Shown here piece by piece: positions 27,962-38,215 of a stretch of 64,000 nt of DNA. The stretch lies in NCBI GenBank assembly GCA_016758965.1, contig JAEPRB010000016.1:1-64000 (forward strand), in the 5' to 3' direction. The notes under the pieces were generated by a model. It worked only from the letters and a program-made list of their open reading frames with translations. It searched no databases and was not told where the DNA came from. How positions within the stretch are numbered: the stretch's first letter is position 1; each line of letters starts with the position of its first letter. The DNA comes from Circinella minor. Lineage: Eukaryota > Mucoromycota > Mucoromycetes > Mucorales > Lichtheimiaceae. Both the position numbers and the translations under genes were made by a program.

Positions 27962-28351
27962 TACACTTAAGAATAATTCTTCAATATTAACAAAATACTG
28001 ATATATATATATATATAAAAGGAATCCATGGTTGCAAGTTTAATGACTTTAGAACTTGAACAAGCAAAATTATTAGATACTGAATCTTTTGGAAAATTAT
28101 GGTTAAATTATTCAATTGAATATAAAACAACAGTGGATGAACATTATTCGATGGAAACGATTACAAAATTAATATCAACTCAATGGAAATTTTATATTGT
28201 TCAAGTGATTGGACAAGAATTTATTGCAACACAACAAAAAAGAAACCAAATATTATTACATGGGAATGTCAATGATGAAATAATTGAATTAACTTTTCGA
28301 ACAACTACCAAATCCATTTTAAATCGGTTTTTAAATTCATGTTTTCAATAA
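24550..28351 (+). CDS. AP4E1: AP-4 adaptor complex large subunit epsilon
   Basis: Eighteen exons: 24550-24654, 24742-24813, 24907-25033, 25124-25197, 25275-25396, 25466-25628, 25708-25880, 25949-26022, 26094-26350, 26416-26584, 26650-26757, 26841-26962, 27025-27112, 27186-27313, 27383-27478, 27551-27605, 27684-27889, 28022-28351; 822 residues, all phases consistent. The adaptin trunk shows RVTEAKSKAEEHS, MKDYLIRLIHCFILGHN, ERRVGYLACTLFL, NTLQRDLKS, RKKAALALFCMYQ and ECIRLLNS. These match epsilon better than gamma/alpha adaptins. A Gln-rich hinge follows. The last exon is an epsilon-type C-terminal appendage (LDTESFGKLWLNYS, VQVIGQEFIA). AP-4 sorts cargo from the trans-Golgi network without clathrin. 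Intron 11 appears to be GC-AG, and the exon 10 donor is the least certain. Expected partners beta4, mu4 and sigma4 are not in this window. Confidence 0.85.
27895..27961. repeat. Compound (TA)n-(GA)n microsatellite in AP-4 epsilon intron 17
   Basis: About twenty TA units followed by about twelve GA units, directly after the exon 17 donor. Confidence 0.9.
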
Positions 28352-28392
28352 TAATAATAAAAAAAAAACTTTTTATTTACTATACATAAAAA

Positions 28393-30140
28393 TTAAAATG
28401 ACATATTATATTCAAAATCATTATTATCATAATCCTTAAAGAGTAGTTCACTATCACCATGTTTAGAACTAACAATAACATTGGATTCAGTATCTTGTTT
28501 TTTATAATAACCCGATTTATATGTATATCTATTCTTGAGAACATGAACATCTTCTGGATTAGGTGCTTCAATAACAGGAGAACCTGTCCAACTAGATATA
28601 ATAAAATTTCCTTCATATCCATTAGCAGGTAATTCTGCGGTAGCTGGACCTACTATAGCAGCTGATGTCACATTGACATCATGATTCATCGTATGTACTT
28701 TCACTTTACTTGCACCATGAATGGCAGCACTAGAAAGTACTTTATTAGGTGAATAATCACCTAATACAACACCATAAAGAGTTCCAAGATAAATATTATC
28801 TCCTTTCAATTCCTATGTATATTTGATAGAATTCAATTAATCTCTCTTTTTTCATATCATATCATTAGAATTTAAAATAAAATAAAATAATATATATATA
28901 TTTTTTTTTTACCGAGAAATGAATAGCACCATGACCAATACCAGCAGTAAAATTACCAAAATTTAACTTGCTCAAATCTGTTGTTGTATGAATACGTAAT
29001 GCTTGTTTAATATGTAAATCAAAATCTTCATAAGATTTTAAATGAGATGGGAAGACCACATGAATCGAATAGGTTACACAATCTTTTTTTATTGGTGGTT
29101 TTTGATGCCAATGTCGATGACCTCCTTTACGTTTAACTTGAACACTATAAATAAATAAAAATGAGCTTTCTTGTATATTATAAAAGGGATTCATTATGTG
29201 TTATTTATTTACCTGTATCGACCTTCATTATCAAAACCAGAAATAGATACATCATCTTGTAATTCTTTACGACCCACAAAAGTAGTTACATTCACCTTAA
29301 TATCATTTTGTTCTGTTGTTGAATCTGCTCTATCTACAGTTACAACACCTCCATGAGAAAAACTACCATCTAAATAAACACTTGCTTTTTTAAATTCATC
29401 AGGTGAAAATTTAAAAATAGTAGAAGATGGAATTAATTCTTCTGGTTTACAAAATGTTTCATGTCGACGAGGGGGTCGTGGATGACGAGCATATTCTAAA
29501 TTTTTTTTTAAAAAAAAAGAAATTTATTTGTTAATATGTTTATATACTTTTAACCTCTTCCTCAATTCATTTTTTACCAGGAGGAAAAGCAATAGAAAGT
29601 TTTCCACAACGTGGACCATTATAATTATTATCCATATCAATACAATCTTTTTTAATTTGATCTTTATGTTGATATTTTTCTTCTTGATGATGATGACATT
29701 CTTTTTCACCAAACATATTTTGTAAATGTTGCATAAAATTTTCAAGTTCTTTAGGTCCTTGTAAATTTGAAACTTTGGCTGGAAAACCCAAATTTATAAT
29801 TTCATTATTCTTATTATCATTATTTTCACCACTTAAAGTCTATTAAAATGATTGATTAATGAATGATAATAATGATTTTATCATAAATTGAAAAAATATA
29901 AATAACCTTTTTAAGCCAAGTAATTTTATCCATTTGAATATATGTAAATAAACCAATGACACCAGTAAATAATACTATTTTCCACCAACGCCAACGACCT
30001 ATATATAATAATAATAATCAATTAACACAAAAGATTATATAAAACCGAAATAAAAACTTACCTCGTCGTTGAACTTGTTGAGATGAATAATATGTATTAT
30101 ATTCTGGTAAACTATTTGATTGTTTTTCACTATTCATCAT
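28393..30140 (-). CDS. Type II membrane protein with a beta-rich, adhesin-like ectodomain; function unknown
   Basis: Exons in transcript order: 30140-30062, 29998-29907, 29839-29578, 29495-29213, 29144-28913, 28812-28393; 455 residues. A short cytosolic head (NSLPEYNTYYSS, QRRGRWRWW) precedes one membrane helix (KIVLFTGVIGLFTYIQ, about residues 30-50), with no cleavable signal, so the bulk should be outside the cytosol. A charged stalk with HHHQEE and several Cys follows. The last 250 residues form repeated short beta-strand blocks (VDRADSTTEQNDIKVNVTTF, NFTAGIGHGAIHFSELKGDN, SAAIHGASKVKVHTMNHDV, NVTSAAIVGPATAELPANG). These resemble a right-handed parallel beta fold of the DUF4097/adhesin type. 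Several N-x-T/S sites fit glycosylation. I do not recognise a named family. It converges on the AP-4 epsilon gene with only about 40 bases between the stops. Confidence 0.75.
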
Positions 30141-30551
30141 TAAAAGAAAGAAAAGTTTAAAGAAAGAAAAAGAGAGAAAAAAAAAAAAAAAAGGAAAATT
30201 GAAACAATACAATTTTATTGTTCTTTTTTTTTTTTTATGCAAAAAAAAAAAATGAGGGTTTCAATGCAAAAAGAACGGATAAAATTATGTACCGAATAAT
30301 AAAAAAGTCACCCTACTACTTTTTGATTTTCTAAAAATTGAAAGTAAAAAAAAAAAAAGAAGTGGCTTATGAAGAAGAAAGGAAAAATTGTTGGTAGTTC
30401 GGTCTTTTTTTTTTTTTTTGTCTGTCAACTTTTTTTTTTCTCCAGCTTGTCACCAGCAGAAAAAAAAAAAGCCCTCTTTTTTTTATACATAAACACCAAC
30501 CTTTTCTTCCCTTTTTTTTTTCTTGTTGTGTGTTTTTAACTCGAAACAACC
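30141..30551. other. Divergent promoter between surface-protein gene and NOP58
   Basis: About 410 bases, rich in A and T homopolymer runs (30,178-30,192; 30,222-30,252; 30,407-30,420). It must serve both divergent genes. No gene inside. Confidence 0.6.
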
Positions 30552-31015
30552 ATGTTGGTCCTTTACGAAACTGCAGCAGGGTATGCTTTATTTAAGCTTG
30601 TCGACGATAAGAAAATCGAAAAACCTGAAAACCTTTGGAAAGATTTCGAAACTCCTGATCAAGCCAACAAAACGTAATTATTATTTTTAAATTCAAATCG
30701 ATTTTTTTTTTTTTTGTTTTGGATTGAAAAACAATATATATATTTATTGTTACCCTAGTATATATTAATCACTTTCAACGGACAAAACAAATAACAACAA
30801 AAACAACTCCCTCCATCCCTCCTATTTTTTTAATTATTATAGTTTAAAGTTGAAAGCTTTTTCCAAGTTTGAAAACACTACTGATGCTTTATCTGCTGTC
30901 ACTGGTATTGTTGAAGGAAAAATTCCCAAGAACTTGAAAAAGTTTTTGTCTGACGAAATTTCTGAAAAGGAAATGAAGAAAGAAAAACTTATTGTTGGAG
31001 ATGCTAAGCTTGGTA

Positions 31016-31047
<32 letters not shown>

Positions 31048-32329
31048 ATGAATATATTTAATGAATATATACTAAATATATTATTTTTGTGTGGGGGGAT
31101 TAATAGGTAGTGCTGTCAACAAAAAGTTGGGTATCAGCGTTGTCTCTGATTCAAGTGTATTGGATCTTTACCGTGGTATTCGTGAACAATTTGAATCCTT
31201 GGTTACTGGTTTGTCTCATTCTGATTTGAATGCCATGTCCCTTGGTCTTTCTCACTCACTTTCACGTTATAAACTCAAGTTCAGTCCTGATAAGGTTGAT
31301 ACCATGATTGTTCAAGCTATTGGTCTTTTGGATGATCTTGACAAAGAATTGAACACTTATGCTATGCGTGTTAAGGAATGGTATGGTTGGCATTTCCCCG
31401 AAATGGGCAAGATTATTGTTGATAACCTTGCTTATGCTAAGGTTGTCAAGGCAATTGGTTTCCGTACCAACACAAGCACTACTGATTTGTCTGCTATTTT
31501 GCCCGAAGAATTAGAAGCTGAAGTAAAAGATGCTGCTGAAATCTCTATGGGTACCGAAATTTCTGAAGAAGATCTTGAAAACATTCATAGTTTGTGTGAC
31601 CAAGTCATTAACATTTCCGAATACAGAGCTCAATTGTATGATTATCTCAAGAACCGTATGAATGCCATTGCTCCCAACTTAACTTCTCTTGTTGGTGAAC
31701 TTGTTGGTGCTCGTCTTATTGCTCATGCTGGTTCTCTTATGAACTTGGCCAAGCAACCTGCTTCCACTATTCAAATTTTGGGTGCTGAAAAAGCTCTTTT
31801 CCGTGCTCTTAAGACCAAGCATAATACTCCCAAGTATGGTTTGATTTATCATGCTTCTTTGGTAGGTCAAGCTGGACCTAAATCCAAGGCTAAGGTTGCA
31901 AGAATGTTGGCTACCAAGACTGCTATTGCTCTTAGAGTCGATGCTTTGGGTGAAACTGAAACAGCTGATATTGGTATTGAAGGACGTACAAAGGTTGAAG
32001 CACGTATTCGTATGCTTGAAAGTGGTCATAATGCACGCGCTAATCGTGATCGCTCTTCTCAAAAACAACAAAAGTTCAAGTTTAACAAACCTACACAATA
32101 TAATGATCAATCGGATGCCGTCATGACCGAAGCACCAGCAAAGAAAGAAGAAGAATCACCAGCACAACCCTCCGTAGAATCCCCAGAACCATCATCAAAT
32201 AAGCGTAAATTGGAAGATACCGAAGAATCATCAGTAGAACCCAAGAAGGCTAAGAAGGAAAAGAAGGATAAAAAGGATAAGAAGGAAAAGAAAGAAAAGA
32301 AAGAAAAGAAGAAGAAGAGCAAGGATTAA
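30552..32329 (+). CDS. NOP58: Nucleolar protein Nop58 (box C/D snoRNP core)
   Basis: Exons 30552-30673, 30843-31012, 31107-32329; 504 residues. It starts [16 protein letters not shown], the NOP5/NOP58 N-terminus. It continues through a central NOP coiled coil ([20 protein letters not shown]) and the signature RLIAHAGSL, followed by [19 protein letters not shown]. The C-terminus is the usual Lys/Glu/Asp-rich nucleolar tail (repeated [11 protein letters not shown]). Nop58 assembles with fibrillarin, Nop56 and Snu13 on C/D snoRNAs for rRNA 2'-O-methylation. Codon choice is visibly different from neighbours, with many C-ending codons (AAC, TTC, AAG, CTT/TTG), as expected for a highly expressed gene. 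Confidence 0.96.
31020..31047. repeat. (TA)n microsatellite in NOP58 intron 2
   Basis: Perfect TA dinucleotide run a few bases inside the donor site. Confidence 0.9.
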
Positions 32330-33068
32330 ATAATATAATTCCTTTCCTTTCTCTCTCTCTCTCTCTTTATTTTGTTTTATTCTTCCTGTCTTCCCCCCTC
32401 CTTTTTTTTCCACACATTTTTTTTTTCATTTAACTACAATACATTTAATTGTCTTTAGCACTCAAAAAAAAAGTCTTTATTTATTTTTTCTATATTTAAA
32501 AAGATTATTTTTTTTACGCATTTTTTTCTTTTTGAGTTTTTTTTTTCTTCAGTTATTTCTTCTCTTCTTTCTTTTTGCATTTCATCACCTATATTTTTTA
32601 TTTTTACAATCCCCCTCAAAAAAAAACACCCTGCAAAAACATGAACTTGCTTTTCCCATTGTATACAAATTAAAATATTTTTTTTCTCTTTTGTACATCT
32701 TATTATTTCATGTCTTGTTTGTGTGTGCATATGTAACTAGGTTACAATATTCTGTTTTTTTTATATTCATAATATTTTTTTTAGATGTATAAATGTGATA
32801 AAAAAAACACATAACTCTTTTTTCTTCCGGATCAACAGAAGCTCAAAATAAATGAAGCTTCCCCCCCCACACTTTTAGATGATTTATTATGCAAGGTTCA
32901 TCCAGTAAAAAAAACATGGATCTTTTGCGCAGCCCCGATTTTTTTTAATTATATGGGGGTAACCAATATACGGTTAATATTTTTTGATCTATTTGTGCAA
33001 AACGGTTTATAATATTATATATTGATCTATTGATATGTAAAAAAAAAAAAGAACCATTCTTGATTTAT
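32330..33068. other. Convergent intergenic region between NOP58 and ODC copy A
   Basis: Holds 3' ends of two convergent genes. CT- and T-rich tracts follow NOP58. No gene recognised. Open frames across it are low-complexity. Confidence 0.6.
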
Positions 33069-34895
33069 TCAATCTGTACAAAAAGAATTAATATAAATTG
33101 TCGTTGGTCGTTGGAAACCACAGAATTGAGAGTTAGCAAATATATAACTACCCATATTTTCTGTATATAACCAATCTCCTATATTCAATAAAGGAAGTTT
33201 GATATCTTCTGCAAGACAATCTCCAGGTTCACAAGTATGACCCCAAACCATAGATGAATAGGTTTGTTCTTTAAGATCTTGATGATATACACAAATTCCA
33301 TTCTTCATTAACACTATTTTTTTTTAAAAAAAAAATTAGAAAGTTACATTGATTTAATTTTTGGTTTGAATAAGTTTTACAGTAGACAAAATATTTCTTT
33401 TAACTCTTTTGCTATCATATATATAATAGAAACATAAAAAAATGACCTTTTAAGTCTACTGGTGATTCACAGTATAATAATCTGGACGCGAATGAAGCAT
33501 GTAAGCTTTCATTGACATAATCTATAAATTATTATTACTTACAAAAATTAGAAAGAAAGAAAAATAAAACTGTGAATATTTATTAAAAACTTACACATGT
33601 ACTTTTTATGTTCAGTTTTATTATGTTTGTTAGGTTGATTATAAAGTATTTTACGCCCAACTACTTGAAAACATACTGTGAGTGTAGGTGTTACATAAAA
33701 TCTACTAGGACTAGCGATTATTTGAACATTGGATGGAAACATCAAGTCTACAGTTTTCTGAATCACAGATGCAATCTGATCAAATGATGGTTTCTTAGGA
33801 TTGTCGAATACTTCAATAAATCCACCACCCATATTAAGTAAATTAAAATCAAATCCAAAACTCTTTGCTCGATCAAAAACGAATCTTGCATTTTTTAAAG
33901 CATCTTGATATATATCGATATCAAGACATCCGCTACCCACATGAAAACTGTGTATTATTATAGTACTGTTAAATCAATGGTTGTCAAGTTTTTTTTGTTT
34001 TTATTCATAATATCTTTATCGATAACAAAAAAAAAAAAAAATTGGGTATTATTTTTACCTGATCCCTACGACATTTAGATTGAGATTTCGAGCGGTACTT
34101 AATAGTTCATCAACATAATTAATGTTTGCTCCATATTTATTACCTGTTCCCCATTGTGATTTTGAATCATCCGTTAATATCCGTAGCAAAAGCTCGACAT
34201 TTGGATAGAATGTTTTTAATTTATGAAGCTCATCGATAGTATCAAAAGTCATTTTACGTATATCATGATCAACGGCATATTGAATATGAGAAGTTGGTTT
34301 ACATGTATGATTAAATATAACTTTAGATGGATCAACACCATAGCTTAAAATTTTTTTCATTTCAAATGCACTAATACATTCAAAACCAAAACCTAATGAA
34401 GTTAAATATTGAATGATTTTTGGATCAGGGTTACACTTGATGGCTGGGAAAAAAAATAGATTATATAGCATAGAATAAACAAGTTATATAAAGTTTAGTA
34501 AATTTTTTTTTTCAAAGAAAAAGAGCTTCTATATCATATAATTAGTGAAAAAAAAAAGTATTATTTGAAATACCATAAAAAGGTTGAATTCTTGGAAAAG
34601 AACATTTCCATTTCTGATGCTGATGATATAATTGTTTCAAGTCAAGAATACAAAAACTATCATCTTGTCCTAACTCGTTGTTTAAGGTAGCAGATTTTAG
34701 TTTTTTCATAATGGCATTCTTGATACAATCTTTTTTCTCCTTATTATACTGATAGGTTGAATTAACTCCTATGGTAGTAGATGTATCATCACATTTGATT
34801 AATGATGTAGAAACAGCAAGTTGGGATGGAATAGTATGATTTGAAGTATTGAGCATTTGTTTTGTATTTAATATTGTACTTTTTCTAGAAATCAT
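33069..34895 (-). CDS. Ornithine decarboxylase paralogue A, PLP face degenerate, active-site Cys kept
   Basis: Exons in transcript order: 34895-34574, 34443-34059, 33947-33595, 33521-33447, 33313-33069; 459 residues. Fold type III decarboxylase: the PLP Lys lies in PFYAIKCNPD (K110), then HVGSGC, the loop NMGGGF and the C-terminal VWGHTCEPGD. Mouse ODC numbering follows. K69, R154, K169, H197, S200, R277, C360 (here C406) and Y389 are kept. D88 is Glu, the Asp before the Gly-rich loop is Asn (N274), E274 of the EPGR motif is Ser (S315) and its Gly is Ser (S317), giving ASPSRF. Y323 lies in SLHASF and is His, and the D332 region differs. Loss of E274 should cripple PLP chemistry in a homodimer. 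It could be a regulatory pseudoenzyme, an antizyme-inhibitor-like protein, or half of a heterodimer. Head to head with copy B. Confidence 0.88.
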
Positions 34896-36427
34896 ATAGT
34901 ATTATAAAAAGATAAAACTGTTTCAATAAAAAAAAAACTTTTCTAAACAACAATTAAATGATCGTGGATTATAAGCAAAGTTTTGTTAAAATACCTTTTC
35001 GTAATGTATTAAGGTGAGATGTATGTTTTTTATGTATCAAAAGTGCTACTACGTACGTAGTTACTAATTAAGAAAGAGAAAACGATTCTGGTACGTATAT
35101 ATATATAAAGTTATAGTACTTATTAGTTGGTATAAAGATTGTTTTTTTATTTGCTACAAGGCAACTACTTTGTTACTAACAATATACTATTAAATACACT
35201 AGTACGTATCAGTGAACTTTGTTTCAAAAATACGATGCAGGAGATTGACCACATGCAACAACACAGAAAAGGAAAAAAAAAGTCAAGGAGCTTTTTAAAC
35301 ACCAACATAAACGATTAATTTTTCTTTCATTCTATTCTACCGAGTTTTATTTAGAACATCATATGCAGAAGCTTTGAATTTTTGCCGTTGAAGCATCATC
35401 ATCATTCATCGGAGGAAAGGAAAAAAAAGTAAATCCCTCATTGCAATGCATAATATACAGTTGAGTTATACATGCAGGAGTTCATCAATATGATTTATTG
35501 AACTACGTACGTATATACCCCTTACATAAAAAATAACATAATGATACAGTTTTAGAAATAAAGAAGTAGCTTATTATTTATTATAAATCGTTTGAATTGT
35601 TCTGAACACCCAATTTATCTATTTATTTGCATGCATAAAGTTAATAAATTTAGGAATTTCTTTTGTTACACGGGATGATGAATATCTGCCATCATCATTC
35701 AATTATTGTGAGTCAATTAGGAATTGTAAGCATTATATTATCACTTTTCTTGGTGGGATGAGAGAGAGTAATCATTAGTAGATAATTACAACGATCGCAA
35801 CATATAGCTAAAATAGTATTGCACAGCTGTTGTGTGTACCAATGTTATGCAGTCTAAACCCCGTTTCCGGACTGCAGTAACGATTTTTTAAACCCTAAAT
35901 CGCACATAGCATTTTGATAGTACAAAGAAAAAAAAATCGGAATTGATAATTACTTTATAAATTTTATGTTATGAATTATCAATTTTCTTGATTATTTGTT
36001 TTCATAATATGCAACTATTATGTGTGTAATATGTAATATAAGAGTAAAATAAAATAATTAATGTAGCAGTTAGTAATTGGTCATCAGGATTCTTTAAAAA
36101 ATTACATCATAGCAACAAAAGTAATATTTAAAATAATGCTCACAATCTTGTAACTCGGTTTACAACTAATTTTTTTTTTGGCAATATGCAAAGTGTACGT
36201 ATCATAGGGGGTGTAACTAATAATATTAGGGGAGGATCCGGTGGAAAACAGGGAGTAGGGTAATATGTCAGCATCTTTTTTTTTATCTCTTTCTTTTTTA
36301 CGTAATCTAAAAAAAAATAATGGTTTCAAATTTTCAGTGTAATAATTTACTCAAAATAAATATATAAAATGATGTTAGTCGGTTCATTACTCATGGACTC
36401 TTCGATTTCCCAAACAAGTTTTACATA
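34896..36427. promoter_or_regulatory. Shared bidirectional promoter region of the ODC pair
   Basis: 1.5 kb separate the two divergent ODC starts. Palindromic TACGTA occurs at 35092-35097 and 35203-35208, and as the longer TACGTACGTA at 35050-35059 and 35504-35513. No gene inside. A TATA-like TATATAAAA lies at 36361-36369, about 60 bases before the copy B start codon. Binding factor unknown; TACGTA also occurs elsewhere in the window. Confidence 0.45.
36361..36369 (+). promoter_or_regulatory. TATA-like element before ODC copy B
   Basis: TATATAAAA about 60 bases upstream of the start codon at 36428, a reasonable distance for a core promoter with a short leader. Not proven. Confidence 0.35.
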
Positions 36428-38215
36428 ATGATGATAATAAGTAGTGAATCAACTAAATTTAATACAAATAAACAAGAAGTTTGTAACATTCATAATTCCA
36501 CAAACAAATCAACAAAGTTGATAAAGGAAGTAATCAAGAAAGAGTTAGAAACTACTACTATATTGAACAAAAATAATCCAGGACAAGGTGATTCGTTTTA
36601 TATTCTTGATCTAGGGCAATTAAATTTACAACATGAAAAATGGAAAACGTATTTTCCACGAATCCAACCGTATTATGGTAATATATTGAGAATGTTTCCA
36701 ACTTTTATATGAGCGATATATATATAATATGAAAAGCAACATACTAACACAATCAATACTATTATTTTTTCTCAATCCTCGTTGTTACGTACGTATATTA
36801 TATAATAAAGCTGTCAAATGTAATCCCGATATTGAAATTATCCGATATCTTGTATCACTTGGTTTAGGTTTTGATTGTGCCAGTGGACCTGAAATACAAC
36901 TGGTTTTAAATCATGGAGCTGATCCTTCAAAAATTATCTATGCCCATCCTTGTAAACAAATCTCCCATTTAAAATTTGCAGCTGATTGTGGAATACATAA
37001 AATGACTTTTGATAATATCGATGAACTTTATAAAATTAAAATACACTATCCGGATGCTAAACTTTTGTTACGAATTTTGACTGATGATACAAAAGCAAAA
37101 TGGGGATTAGGAATCAAGTACGGTGCGCCAATGTCTGAGGTTGATAGTTTATTAGAGACAGCAAAAATGCTTCGTTTGAATATTGTTGGGGTCAGGTATT
37201 AACAACAAGTCTATATATGTTGCGAGGAGTTTCTCCTTGTTTTTCTTTTCAAGAATTATACCTATAGCAGCAATAATATTAACTTTCTTTTTTTTTTCTG
37301 TACAAAAAAAAAAAACACAGTTTTCATGTTGGTAGTGGGTGTTCGAGCGTAAGTGCCTATCAAAATGCCTTACGAAACTCACGTACAATATTCGATCGTG
37401 CGAAAGAATTGGGTTTCAATTGTAATTTACTTGATATTGGTGGGGGATTCTTTGGAGTCCATTATTCTGGAAAACCATCATTCGAAGAAATCGCTTCAGT
37501 AATTCGTGATGAAGTAGACTCGTTATTTAAATCGGATGTTCAAGTCATTGCAGAGCCTGGGCGTTATTATGCAACATCTACCTTGACTTTGTGCTGCCAG
37601 GTAGTTGGACGAAAAATAGTGTCGGAACAGTCGTGCGATAAGAATACTAAAGCGACAGCAAACAAAAAATATATATGCAAGTACTTATGATATATTTTAA
37701 ATTTAATCAATTATAAAATATTGCTGCTATACTACTACTATTACTAATATTTGCTACTACTTATACAAGTAGATTATGTAAATGATCTTTTACATTCTTC
37801 ATTCGCTACTAGATTGTTTTACAGCGATGTAATTAATTTGAAAGGTATTATATATTAGATACAGAAAATGCATACAAAGAATATTCCTCTTGGTATGAAA
37901 GTATGTAGTATCATTACTTTATCACATGTATCTAATTTTAATATATTACACGTTACTATAATTTTTATAGTGTTAATGAGAAATGGTAGTTATACTTATG
38001 GAGAAAGGCAAACTGATGAAGAAACGTATCCCAGTACTGTATGGGGTCATACAGATGAACCAAAGGACTGTCTTGGCGAGAATATGCAGCTTCCCATATT
38101 AAATATAGGCGATTGGATCTATGCTGAAAACTTGGGGGCATATGCAATTGCTACTTGTCATTTTGCTGGTTTTGAAAAGCCGAGAACAATTTATGTGGAT
38201 ACTTCTAATTGTTGA
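36428..38215 (+). CDS. Ornithine decarboxylase paralogue B, PLP face intact, active-site Cys replaced by Asp
   Basis: Exons 36428-36677, 36811-37195, 37321-37676, 37773-37844, 37971-38215; 435 residues. Intron positions and phases equal those of copy A, so the two are duplicates. The PLP face looks complete: Lys in AVKCNPD (K86), GFDCASGPEI (D88, E94), LLLRILTDDT, SFHVGSGC, LDIGGGFFG (D250) and AEPGRYY (E290, R293). Y389 lies in ENLGAYAIA. The motif that should carry C360 reads VWGHTDEPKD, with Asp (D383) in its place. Y323 lies in LLHSSF and is His, as in copy A. C360 directs protonation of the quinonoid and is donated across the dimer interface. Alone the protein may be inactive or decarboxylate/transaminate abnormally. 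Intron 3 starts GCAAGT (GC-AG); copy A has GTAAGT at the same site. No PEST-like tail is obvious. Confidence 0.88.
36786..36795. other. TACGTACGTA decamer in ODC copy B intron 1
   Basis: Same decamer as two copies in the shared upstream region, here 16 bases before the intron 1 acceptor. Confidence 0.5.

Noticed and set aside
36369..36428. 19-codon upstream ORF whose TAA overlaps the ODC copy B ATG (TAATG)
   Set aside because: A TATA-like box ends at the uORF start, so transcription likely begins inside or after it; no evidence it is in the mRNA.
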